Shown in pieces: positions 43,508 to 51,338 of a stretch of DNA of 64,000 bases. This stretch comes from JBGQOJ01 sp052119585 (GTDB taxonomy: Bacteria > Pseudomonadota > Alphaproteobacteria > Rhodobacterales > Rhodobacteraceae): NCBI RefSeq assembly GCF_052119585.1, contig NZ_JBGQOJ010000008.1, positions 81,573 through 145,572 on the forward strand, given 5' to 3'. The first letter of the stretch is position 1. Each line of letters starts with the position of its first letter. The translations under genes were made by a program, and so were the position numbers. The notes under the pieces were generated by a model. It was not told the DNA's origin. It worked only from the letters and a program-made list of their open reading frames with translations, and did no database searches.

Positions 43508-44790
43508 TGGGTATGTTTCTGGTTCCCCTCGCGTTTTTCGGATTTTTGATCTTCGGGATGCCAGTGGGGTTTGCTATAGGTGTTGCCGGTATGATCGGTA
43601 TCCTGGACATGGGGCCACGGTTCATGACCATGGCACCGGACCGGATTTTCGCGGGTCTTGACCTGTTCCCGTTCCTTGCGATGCCGTTTTTCATTCTGGC
43701 AGGCGAGATCATGAACCGCTCCGGGATCACGCTTGGTCTGGTCAAGCTGGCGGATTCACTCGTCGGATGGCTGCGGGGCGGGATGGCCCATTCGAATATG
43801 GTCGCCTCTGTCCTGTTCGCCGGCATCACCGGCTCTGCCACGGCGGATGCCGCGGCCTTCGGAAACACCTTGGTGCCCGCGATGGAAAAGGCCGGGTATT
43901 CACGGGCCTATGCCTGCGCTGTCACTGCCGCAGGCTCGATCATCGGGCCAACCATCCCGCCATCGACCCTGATGATTATCTATGGGTCGATCATGGGGGT
44001 GTCGATCGCGGGCCTCTTTGCCGCGGGCATTCTGCCGGGACTTCTGATTTGTCTGATTTGCATGGCGGTCATCGCCCTGACCGCCCGTCGCAAGGGGCTG
44101 CCAAAAGGCGAGGGCCGCCCAAGCATTCGCAGCGTCTATCTGGCCCTTCGCGAAGGTATTCTTGCTGCACTGCTGCCGGTCTTCATCCTTGGCTCGATCA
44201 TCGGTGGGTTCGCGACACCGACCGAGGCGGCTGCGATCGCGGTTGCTTACGCGCTGTTCGTCGGCGGGGTGATCTATCGTGCACTGTCATGGCAGGACCT
44301 TTACGAGATCGCGGTGCGAACCACGCGAATAACGGGCATAATTTTTCTTATCATCGCGGCCGCGTCCATTCTTGGGTGGTGGATGACCTTCAACAGGGTT
44401 CCGCAGATGATTGCAGAGGGATTACTTTCGATCTCGAGCAATCCCAACGTGATCATCGGGTTGATCCTGATCCTGCTGTTGCTGATCGGTCTGGTGATGG
44501 ACATCAACGCGACGCTGATCATTCTTGCGCCGGTCCTGGCCCCTTTGACTGTCGAGATCGGGATGGACCCGGTTCATGCAGGGATCATGATCATTCTTGC
44601 GCTCAATATCTCACTTATGACGCCCCCGGTCGGGGCCTGTCTATTCGTGCTGGCATCGGTCACCGGCGAAAAAGTCGAGGCGATCACCAAGGAGCTCTGG
44701 CCCTTTATCATTGCAGAAGTCCTGATCCTGGTGGTCATCGCCTTCTGGCCCGCTCTCACCCTCTTTATCCCTCGTCTGCTCGGGTTCTGA
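43504..44790 (+). CDS. dctM: TRAP transporter large permease (DctM)
   Basis: The 428-residue membrane protein has DctM hallmarks GSIIGPTIPPSTLMIIYGSIM and LMTPPVGACLFV and about 12 hydrophobic segments. It overlaps dctQ by 4 bp and is followed by dctP after 37 nt. Confidence 0.92.
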   Translation: MMGMFLVPLAFFGFLIFGMPVGFAIGVAGMIGILDMGPRFMTMAPDRIFAGLDLFPFLAMPFFILAGEIMNRSGITLGLVKLADSLVGWLRGGMAHSNMVASVLFAGITGSATADAAAFGNTLVPAMEKAGYSRAYACAVTAAGSIIGPTIPPSTLMIIYGSIMGVSIAGLFAAGILPGLLICLICMAVIALTARRKGLPKGEGRPSIRSVYLALREGILAALLPVFILGSIIGGFATPTEAAAIAVAYALFVGGVIYRALSWQDLYEIAVRTTRITGIIFLIIAAASILGWWMTFNRVPQMIAEGLLSISSNPNVIIGLILILLLLIGLVMDINATLIILAPVLAPLTVEIGMDPVHAGIMIILALNISLMTPPVGACLFVLASVTGEKVEAITKELWPFIIAEVLILVVIAFWPALTLFIPRLLGF

Positions 44791-44827
44791 GCAGACGCAA
44801 CACACGACCAACAGGAAAGGACACTCA

Positions 44828-45865
44828 ATGTCATTTATAAAAACCGTAACGCTGGGGCTTGCCATCGCCTGCCTCTCTGCACAGGCCCATGCGGCTGACG
44901 TCACAATCCGTCTGGCCCACCTGAATCCCGATGATCCGTTCAAAAGCCATTCGGGGGCCATGGCGGCCGTCTTCAAATCGCTTGTGGAATCCAATTCCAA
45001 CGGCGCGATCGAAGTTCAGCTTTTCGCCAACGGCCAGCTTGGCAAAGATAACGAAGTCATCGATCAGGTGCGCTCGGGGCTTGTTGAAAGCACGATCTCG
45101 TCGTCCGGCGGCATTGCCCAGCACTACCCGCTTGTCGGCGTTTTCGACATTCCCTTCGCGTTTCCAAATATCGGCGTCGCAAGCCGCGTGATGACCATGG
45201 ACAGCTCGTTCGGGAAGAAATTTGTCACGGATCTGGAATCCAAGACCGAATTGAAGGTGCTGGGTCTGCTCGACTCCGGCGGTTTCTTCGCCTTCTCGAA
45301 CTCGAAAAAACCGATCACCAGTGTCGTGGACATGGAAGGGTTGCGCATTCGCACCATGACCCTTCCGACCCATGAGGCGATCGTGTCCTCGCTTGGCGGA
45401 CAGCCAACGCCGCTGCCATGGGCCGAAGTCTATACCGCGCTGCAAACCGGCGTCGCCGACGGCCAGATGAACCCCATTCCGGTCATTGCCTTTGCAAAAT
45501 TCGACGAGGTCCAGAAATACCTTTCGATCACCAACCACGTGATCACACCCTACGTCTGGACAATGAACGAGGATTTCTATGCCGGGCTAAGCGACGAGCA
45601 CAAGAACCTGATCAACTGGGCGTCCGAGGTTGCAACGGAATCGGGCCGCGCCATGAGCCGCGTCATCGAGGCATCGGACAGCGGGTTGCCAGCGCTGGCC
45701 GCCAAGATGGAAGTGAACGTCGTTCCGCCGGCAGAGCAGGCCAAGTTCGCCGAGATCGCCCAGCCTGCGGTGCGGTCTTTGATCGAAGAACAGTATGGGG
45801 CCGAAGGCACAGACATGCTTGATGCGCTTCTCTCCTCAATCGAAGAAGAAAAAAAGGCTTTCTAA
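44828..45865 (+). CDS. dctP: TRAP transporter solute-binding protein (DctP)
   Basis: The 345-residue periplasmic protein has a signal peptide ending AHAAD and the DctP-family region LRIRTMTLPTHEAIVSSLGG, with the arginine that normally binds a ligand carboxylate. The enzymes encoded downstream suggest an amino-acid derivative, probably N-carbamoylated, as ligand. A 10-bp hairpin follows the stop. Confidence 0.9.
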   Translation: MSFIKTVTLGLAIACLSAQAHAADVTIRLAHLNPDDPFKSHSGAMAAVFKSLVESNSNGAIEVQLFANGQLGKDNEVIDQVRSGLVESTISSSGGIAQHYPLVGVFDIPFAFPNIGVASRVMTMDSSFGKKFVTDLESKTELKVLGLLDSGGFFAFSNSKKPITSVVDMEGLRIRTMTLPTHEAIVSSLGGQPTPLPWAEVYTALQTGVADGQMNPIPVIAFAKFDEVQKYLSITNHVITPYVWTMNEDFYAGLSDEHKNLINWASEVATESGRAMSRVIEASDSGLPALAAKMEVNVVPPAEQAKFAEIAQPAVRSLIEEQYGAEGTDMLDALLSSIEEEKKAF

Positions 45866-45871
45866 GCCCTT

Positions 45872-45901
45872 GCCCCCGGACGGACCCGTCTGTCCGGGGG
45901 C
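45872..45901. other. perfect 10-bp hairpin after dctP inside the operon
   Basis: GCCCCCGGAC (45872-45881) pairs with GTCCGGGGGC (45892-45901) around a 10-nt loop, followed by GCTTTGCTG. No true T run follows. It probably protects or partly terminates the upstream message so that the binding protein is made in excess. Confidence 0.5.
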
Positions 45902-45941
45902 GCTTTGCTGAAAAGACCATCGCGGAATTCCAGAGGATAAA

Positions 45942-47183
45942 ATGAAAATAGAAATGACACCGACCGACAATGCAGCGCTCGGTTTTACATTGGTGCTGAA
46001 CGCACTTGCCGACAAGAGCATGCCCTGGACGCCCTCACAGGACCATATCCTGAACGACTCCGACTTTGAGACCGCAAAGGCGACAATCTCGTCCTGGCCG
46101 GGCTATGCGCCCACGCCACTGGTTCCGCTGCCCAGCCTTGCTGCCGAGGCGGGGGTGGCTTCGCTTTACTACAAAGACGAAGGCGGACGTTTCGGTCTTG
46201 GAAGTTTCAAGGCCCTGGGCGGCGCCTATGCCGTTGCACGGCTGCTGCAACGCGAACTCGAGGCGCGCCTTGGCACGCCTGTTTCAATGGATGACATCGT
46301 TTCCAGGGCCTATCCGGAAGAGACATCCAAAATCACCGTTTGCTGTGCAACCGATGGCAACCATGGTCGCTCCGTCGCCTGGGGCGCGCAGACATTCGGG
46401 TGCCGGTGCGTGATTTTCATTCATGCCACGGTGTCCGAAGGCCGAAAGGCCGCGATTGAAGCCTACGGGGCCGAGGTCCGGCGCTGCGCCGGCAACTATG
46501 ACGACAGCGTCCGCGTCGCCCAATCGGTTGCAACGGAAGAAGGCTGGTTCGTGGTCTCTGATACCTCCTATCCGGGCTACATGGAAATTCCGAAAGACGT
46601 GATGCAGGGCTATGAATTGATGGGGGCAGAGGCCTTTGATCAGTTGGACCTGCCGCCCACGCATATTTTTCTTCAAACCGGCGTTGGCGGCATGGCCGCT
46701 GCGGTCGCGGCACAGGCCAAACGCCGCTGGGGTGATGCGCGCCCGACGATTGTTCTTGCCGACCCGGAACTGTCCGCCTGCTGGATGGAAAGCTTCGTTG
46801 CCGGCGAGCCGACCGCCGTCGAAGGCGATCTGGACACATTGATGGCCGGTCTTGCATGTGGCGAAGTGTCGGCGCTGGCATGGGAAATCCTGAAGGACCA
46901 CGGCGACGCGGTGATGGCTTTGCCCGATGAGGCCGCGATCGAAATGATGCGGCGTCTTGCGCATCCGGTCGGCACAGATCGCCCGATCGTCGCCGGCGAG
47001 TCTGCGGTTGCAGGTCTGGCCGGACTGATGGCTGCCTCCGCCAGTGATGAGGCGCGCAAAGCTCTTGGACTGGGACCGGACTCGCGCGTGCTGGTCTTCG
47101 GAAGCGAGGGCGACACCGATCCGGGACTGTATAAAAAGCTTGTCGGAATGGATGCGGCAACCGTCCTGAAAGCGGTCGCATGA
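45942..47183 (+). CDS. dpaL: diaminopropionate ammonia-lyase
   Basis: This PLP enzyme splits 2,3-diaminopropionate to pyruvate and two ammonia. The 413-residue protein has the PLP lysine at about residue 90 in GGRFGLGSFKALGGAYA, the catalytic ATDGNHGRSVAWGA segment, a phosphate-binding glycine run (QTGVGGMAAAV) and the family end GSEGDTDPGLY. These features match E. coli YgeX. An in-frame ATG five codons in is an alternative start. It lies downstream of the TRAP genes and overlaps the next gene by 4 bp. Confidence 0.9.
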   Translation: MKIEMTPTDNAALGFTLVLNALADKSMPWTPSQDHILNDSDFETAKATISSWPGYAPTPLVPLPSLAAEAGVASLYYKDEGGRFGLGSFKALGGAYAVARLLQRELEARLGTPVSMDDIVSRAYPEETSKITVCCATDGNHGRSVAWGAQTFGCRCVIFIHATVSEGRKAAIEAYGAEVRRCAGNYDDSVRVAQSVATEEGWFVVSDTSYPGYMEIPKDVMQGYELMGAEAFDQLDLPPTHIFLQTGVGGMAAAVAAQAKRRWGDARPTIVLADPELSACWMESFVAGEPTAVEGDLDTLMAGLACGEVSALAWEILKDHGDAVMALPDEAAIEMMRRLAHPVGTDRPIVAGESAVAGLAGLMAASASDEARKALGLGPDSRVLVFGSEGDTDPGLYKKLVGMDAATVLKAVA

Positions 47184-48418
47184 CCCGGCCCGAGATTTCA
47201 GCAAACCGGCTTATGGCGCGCATAAAACGTCTGGGCGAGGTCGGTGCCCTGTCGGGCGGTGGCGTCTGCCGTCTGGCCTTGACCGACGAAGACAAGCAGG
47301 GGCGCGACCTATTGGTGTCCTGGATGCAGGAGTTGGGGCTGAAGGTTTCCATCGATGTCATCGGGAATATCTGGGGGACCCGCGAGGCCGAACAGGGCGG
47401 TCCTCCGATCATGATGGGGTCCCACATCGACACCGTTGCAACGGGCGGTCTTTATGACGGCGCGGCAGGTGTGCTTGTCGGGCTGGAAGTCATCGACGCC
47501 TTGAACGCCGCGGGGATAAAGACAGTTCGCCCTGTCGCGGTCGCGGCCTTCACGAACGAGGAGGGCGCGCGGTTCGCGCCCGACATGATGGGCTCGGGCG
47601 TGCATCAGGGGGCGCTGGATCTGGACATGATGCTGGCGACGGTTGCCACTGACGGTGACGCCGTTTTCGGCGAGGAATTGAACCGGATTGGCTATGCCGG
47701 TCCTGTGCCTGCGGCCTCGATGACGCCCGCCGCCTATCTTGAACTGCACGTCGAACAGGGCCCCGTTCTGGAGCAGGAGCGCATTCAGATCGGTGCCGTC
47801 ACCGGCGTGCAGGGGATTTCCTGGACCGAATACGTCATCGAGGGCCAGTCAAACCACGCCGGCACAACCCCGATGTCGATGCGGCATGACGCTGGCGCCG
47901 TCGCAGCGGAAATCGCCGTCGAAGCGCGCAGAATTGCCGTGGATTTCGGGCCGCCCCAGGTCTCGACCGTTGGTGTCTTCGAGGTGTCGCCGGGTCTTGT
48001 GAACGTCGTTCCGCAGTTTGCCCGGATCACGGTGGACCTTCGAAACACCGACGACACGCTTTTGATCAAGGCCGAGCAGCAGTTGATGGCCAGGGCCAAG
48101 GCGGCGGCGGATGCCGAAGGCTGCACCCTGAAAACACGAAGCCTTGCTCGCTTTGCGCCAGTCGCGTTTGACGAAACTCTTGTGGCAAAGGTCGAAGCTG
48201 CGGCCGCCGCGCGCCAGCTCAGTGTCAGGCGTATGCCATCGGGCGCGGGCCACGACGCCCAGATGTTTGCGCCGAACTGCCCGTCAGCCATGGTTTTTGT
48301 CCCGTCCGAAGCGGGTCTTAGCCACAATATCAATGAACACACCGAAGAGGCCGATCTCGTTGCCGGGGCGAACGTCCTGCTGGATGTCATCCTCGATCTA
48401 GCAGGAGAATCCAAATGA
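47180..48418 (+). CDS. Zn-dependent M20-family hydantoinase/carbamoylase-type amidase
   Basis: The 412-residue enzyme has metal-ligand motifs GSHIDTVATGGLYDG, TNEEGARF and ELHVEQGPVLE, with the last ligand in GAGHDAQMF. These are the signatures of L-N-carbamoylase, allantoate amidohydrolase and beta-ureidopropionase. It overlaps both neighbours by 4 bp (ATGA). With a D-carbamoylase-like gene next door, removal of an N-carbamoyl group from an amino acid is the likely reaction, probably L-specific. Confidence 0.87.
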   Translation: MTRPEISANRLMARIKRLGEVGALSGGGVCRLALTDEDKQGRDLLVSWMQELGLKVSIDVIGNIWGTREAEQGGPPIMMGSHIDTVATGGLYDGAAGVLVGLEVIDALNAAGIKTVRPVAVAAFTNEEGARFAPDMMGSGVHQGALDLDMMLATVATDGDAVFGEELNRIGYAGPVPAASMTPAAYLELHVEQGPVLEQERIQIGAVTGVQGISWTEYVIEGQSNHAGTTPMSMRHDAGAVAAEIAVEARRIAVDFGPPQVSTVGVFEVSPGLVNVVPQFARITVDLRNTDDTLLIKAEQQLMARAKAAADAEGCTLKTRSLARFAPVAFDETLVAKVEAAAAARQLSVRRMPSGAGHDAQMFAPNCPSAMVFVPSEAGLSHNINEHTEEADLVAGANVLLDVILDLAGESK

Positions 48419-49317
48419 GCCGGAAATTCATAGTCGCTGGCGCACAACTCGGCCCGATCGCGCGCGAGGAGTCGCGGTCCTCGGCCGTCGCCCGGATGAT
48501 TGACCTGATGCAACAGGCCAAAGACCGTGGCGCACGTCTGGTGGTGTTTCCCGAATTGGCGCTGACGACATTCTTTCCGCGCTGGTTCATGGAGGACCGG
48601 TCAGAGATCAACCATTGGTTCGAAACCGAAATGCCATCGAAGGAAACCCTGCCCCTGTTCGAAGCGGCAAAGAGGCTTGGGATCGGGTTCCATCTGGGGT
48701 ACGCCGAACTTACCGCGGACGGGCATTACTACAACACCGCGATTGTCGTGGACCCGTCCGGCGCGATCATCGGAAAATACCGCAAGATCCACCTGCCGGG
48801 CCATCGAGAGAACGAAACATGGCGCCCTTTCCAGCATCTGGAGAAGCGGTACTTTGAAAAGGGCGACTACGGATTTCCCGTCTTCGACGGTTTTGGCGGA
48901 AAGATGGGCATGTGCATCTGCAATGATCGCCGCTGGCCGGAAACCTGGCGTGTCTTGGGGCTGAATGACGCGGAACTGGTCGTTCTGGGCTACAACACGC
49001 CATTTCACTATCCGCCCGCGCCCGAACATGACCATCTTCAGTATTTCCATAATGAACTGTCGGTTCAGGCAGGGTGCTACCAGAACGGCCTCTGGGCTGT
49101 CGCGGTCGCCAAGGCGGGCAAAGAGGAAGGCTGCGATCTGATCGGTGGCAGCATGATCGTGGCGCCGACGGGCGAGATTCTGGCAAAGGCCTCGACGGTC
49201 GAGGACGAGGTCATAACGGCAATGGTCGATTTGGACCGGTGCGGCGAAATACGGAGAAATATTTTCAATTTCTCTGTGCACCGGCAACCCGAGGACTACG
49301 CAGTGATCACAGCGTAA
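48415..49317 (+). CDS. nitrilase-superfamily amidohydrolase, N-carbamoyl-D-amino-acid hydrolase-like
   Basis: The 300-residue enzyme keeps the Glu-Lys-Cys triad: E47 in VFPELAL, K124 in KYRKIHLPGH and C169 in CICNDRRWPETW. The spacing and the block NDRRWPETWRV..GYNTP closely follow characterised D-carbamoylases, which release CO2 and ammonia from N-carbamoyl-D-amino acids. It is the last gene of the operon, with a terminator hairpin just behind it. Confidence 0.88.
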   Translation: MSRKFIVAGAQLGPIAREESRSSAVARMIDLMQQAKDRGARLVVFPELALTTFFPRWFMEDRSEINHWFETEMPSKETLPLFEAAKRLGIGFHLGYAELTADGHYYNTAIVVDPSGAIIGKYRKIHLPGHRENETWRPFQHLEKRYFEKGDYGFPVFDGFGGKMGMCICNDRRWPETWRVLGLNDAELVVLGYNTPFHYPPAPEHDHLQYFHNELSVQAGCYQNGLWAVAVAKAGKEEGCDLIGGSMIVAPTGEILAKASTVEDEVITAMVDLDRCGEIRRNIFNFSVHRQPEDYAVITA

Positions 49318-49323
49318 CAAGCT

Positions 49324-49347
49324 GCCGCCGGTTGCGTGACCGGCGGC
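49324..49347 (+). terminator. terminator hairpin after the carbamoylase operon
   Basis: GCCGCCGGT (49324-49332) pairs with ACCGGCGGC (49339-49347) around a 6-nt loop, followed by ATAATTT, 6 nt after the stop codon. Confidence 0.65.
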
Positions 49348-49694
49348 ATAATTTCAGGTCATAAGATACCCGGATTGACTGTGAACGTAGGCTTCGGGAG
49401 TGCAACCAGCTTGGACGAAATCGCATGAAATACCCATGTAAGAAATTGAGTCAGCGCCCAACGATCGCGGGCAGAAATTGTCGGTCGTTCGGTGTACGCT
49501 AAACCGGTATGGATCGGGTTTGAGGATTAATGAGTCTGGTGACGAGTACCTGCCTTTGGGGCTGCGCAAGGCCTGAAGGAAACACGGGCCCGTCCACACT
49601 TTCAATGACATTTCTTGTGGCGACGTTAAATTCCGTATAGTTTGAAGCAGTTCGGAACCAAAGCGAACGACTCGATCTGACTGGCGAAGATTCG
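49348..49694. other. 347 bp upstream of rpoN without a gene
   Basis: The region separates the carbamoylase operon from rpoN. No reading frame is convincing, and I find no -24/-12 element here, so this rpoN is probably transcribed by another sigma factor. Confidence 0.5.
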
Positions 49695-51089
49695 ATGATT
49701 ACCAGCCACGCAGTCCACTTGCAGCATTTGCGGACTATGAAAATAACACCGCAATTGCGCCAGGCAATTGGCTTCCTTCAATTCAACAATTGTGCGCTTG
49801 CGGCATTCTTGACGATTCAGGCGTCGTCAAATCCGTATTTAAAAATTGTGACCATTGGTGACCCGCCGACTGCGGCTACCCGCACCGGCGTGACTGCAGG
49901 CAACGGGGTGCCCAACCAGCCACGCGATGCGCCCCTCGGCGTTGCCGGACAAAATTCCGCTGCCTCCGGCTGGCGTGAAACAGAAGAAAACATGGCTTCT
50001 CCCGCTGCCGGACTTTATGAACATGTCCAGCGTCAGATTGACATTTCTATCCGCGATCCGCGTCAGAAAGCGATTGCCTATTTTCTGACCGAAGCACTCG
50101 AGCCGAGCGGCTGGCTGGGAAGGCCGCTGACTAAAATTGCGGATAAGGCGGGATGTTCCATTGAGGAGGCAGAAGCCGTCCTTTCCACTTTGCAAGGCTT
50201 CGAACCGACAGGGATTTTCGCGCGATCCCTTGCCGAATGCCTTCGATTGCAGGCGGCTGAAGAGGGTATTCTGTCCGACATTCTGGCGCTTGTGCTCGAT
50301 AATCTGGAAATGGTTGGGCAGGGCGACATCGACCGTCTTGCGCGGCTCGGAAAAACAACCCCCGACGCAATTATGACTCAGGTGAAGGCGATAAGACGGT
50401 TGAATCCGAAGCCGGGCGCAGCGTTTGACAGCACGCCGAATGCTATTCGGCCACCGGATCTTGTTGCCCGCAAGGTTGATGGCGCCTGGCAGGTCGAGCT
50501 CAATCGGTCGAACCTGCCGGCATTGATTGTGCGAGATCAGATCAGCCCCGATACCCTGGACGCCGTAGACGCCGCGCAAAAAGACAATCTGCTGGCCGAA
50601 GCGCACTGGCTGGAAAGAGCGGTTGCCCGCCGGAATGTCACGACGCTGACCGTCTCCGCTGAAATTGTACGACGGCAAACCGGGTTCCTTGCGGATGGCG
50701 CGTCGCGTTTGGTTCCCATGTCGATCGCCGACATTGCAGGCGCCGTCGGCGTCCATTCCAGCACGGTCAGTCGCGTCACGTCAGGCCTAATGATGGCGAC
50801 GCCCCGCGGAACGGTCACGCTGCGCGATTTTTTCAGTGTTGGATTGCCAAGCGAAAAAGGTCCTGACCGCGTATCCGCAGCCGCTGTGCGGGACGAAATC
50901 CGGCGCATGATCGACAACGAAGACTCCGACAACCCGATTTCGGACGAGGCGCTTGCCGCACATTTCAGTGATCAGGGGATAAGTATCGCGCGCAGGACGG
51001 TAGCCAAATACCGTGATATGGGGGGGATACTGGGATCGGCCTCGCGCAAGCGACGCGCACGTCTTGTAAAGGGCAAGGGCTCCGCCTGA
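49695..51089 (+). CDS. rpoN: RNA polymerase sigma-54 factor (probable second copy)
   Basis: The 464-residue protein has region I (LRTMKITPQLRQAIGFLQFNN), a short linker, the core-binding domain with EPTGIFARSLAECLRLQA, a DNA-binding helix-turn-helix (PMSIADIAGAVGVHSSTVSRVTSG) and the RpoN box ARRTVAKYR (432-440). All parts needed for function are present. Main-copy rpoN genes usually lie beside lptB and hpf/ptsN, which are absent here; instead it is followed by operons with sigma-54 promoters. It is therefore probably a dedicated paralogue. Confidence 0.92.
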   Translation: MITSHAVHLQHLRTMKITPQLRQAIGFLQFNNCALAAFLTIQASSNPYLKIVTIGDPPTAATRTGVTAGNGVPNQPRDAPLGVAGQNSAASGWRETEENMASPAAGLYEHVQRQIDISIRDPRQKAIAYFLTEALEPSGWLGRPLTKIADKAGCSIEEAEAVLSTLQGFEPTGIFARSLAECLRLQAAEEGILSDILALVLDNLEMVGQGDIDRLARLGKTTPDAIMTQVKAIRRLNPKPGAAFDSTPNAIRPPDLVARKVDGAWQVELNRSNLPALIVRDQISPDTLDAVDAAQKDNLLAEAHWLERAVARRNVTTLTVSAEIVRRQTGFLADGASRLVPMSIADIAGAVGVHSSTVSRVTSGLMMATPRGTVTLRDFFSVGLPSEKGPDRVSAAAVRDEIRRMIDNEDSDNPISDEALAAHFSDQGISIARRTVAKYRDMGGILGSASRKRRARLVKGKGSA

Positions 51090-51110
51090 TATAGATCAGT
51101 CGTCCGGCCC

Positions 51111-51121
51111 TGAAATGCGTG
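51111..51121. promoter_or_regulatory. candidate activator site upstream of the first sigma-54 promoter
   Basis: TGAAATGCGTG (51111-51121) lies 127 nt before the -24 element. A near-identical TGAAATGCGCG lies 75 nt before the other sigma-54 promoter. A shared short word at enhancer distance is suggestive only. Confidence 0.3.
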
Positions 51122-51247
51122 TAATATTGGCCGTAGGCGCGTGCGATCCGCGCAAGCCGGCAAGCGCGCCCGGCGCACTTAATCCTCTGCGGACGCAATT
51201 AGCTGATTAGATGGGGATTTTTTGGCGCATTTCTAAGAACCCTGCGT

Positions 51248-51263
51248 TGGCACGATATGTGCA
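51248..51263 (+). promoter_or_regulatory. sigma-54 promoter (-24/-12) of the ABC importer operon
   Basis: TGGCAC-GATAT-GTGCA (51248-51263) matches TGGCAC-N5-TTGCA with one mismatch. The invariant GG and GC are separated by exactly 10 nt. A start site is expected near 51274. It is nearly identical to the promoter at 59022. Confidence 0.8.
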
Positions 51264-51293
51264 TGTAGTCTGGTAACCGTTGAGGAGAACGGG

Positions 51294-51326
51294 ATGCCGC
51301 AGCGTCAAAGCTTCGGAAAACTATAG
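51294..51326 (+). CDS. possible 10-codon leader ORF before the solute-binding protein
   Basis: A TGAGGAG ribosome site (51281-51287) is followed after 6 nt by ATG and the codons for MPQRQSFGKL, then TAG (51324-51326). The AGGGAG site of the next gene (51325-51330) overlaps this stop, so translation of the leader could affect binding-protein synthesis. No run of one amino acid suggests classical attenuation. Confidence 0.35.
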   Translation: MPQRQSFGKL

Positions 51327-51338
51327 GGAGTAGAAAAA

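Noticed and set aside
46271..46290. TTGGCACG word inside dpaL as a sigma-54 promoter
   Set aside because: It lies within a coding region and has no TTGC at the required spacing.
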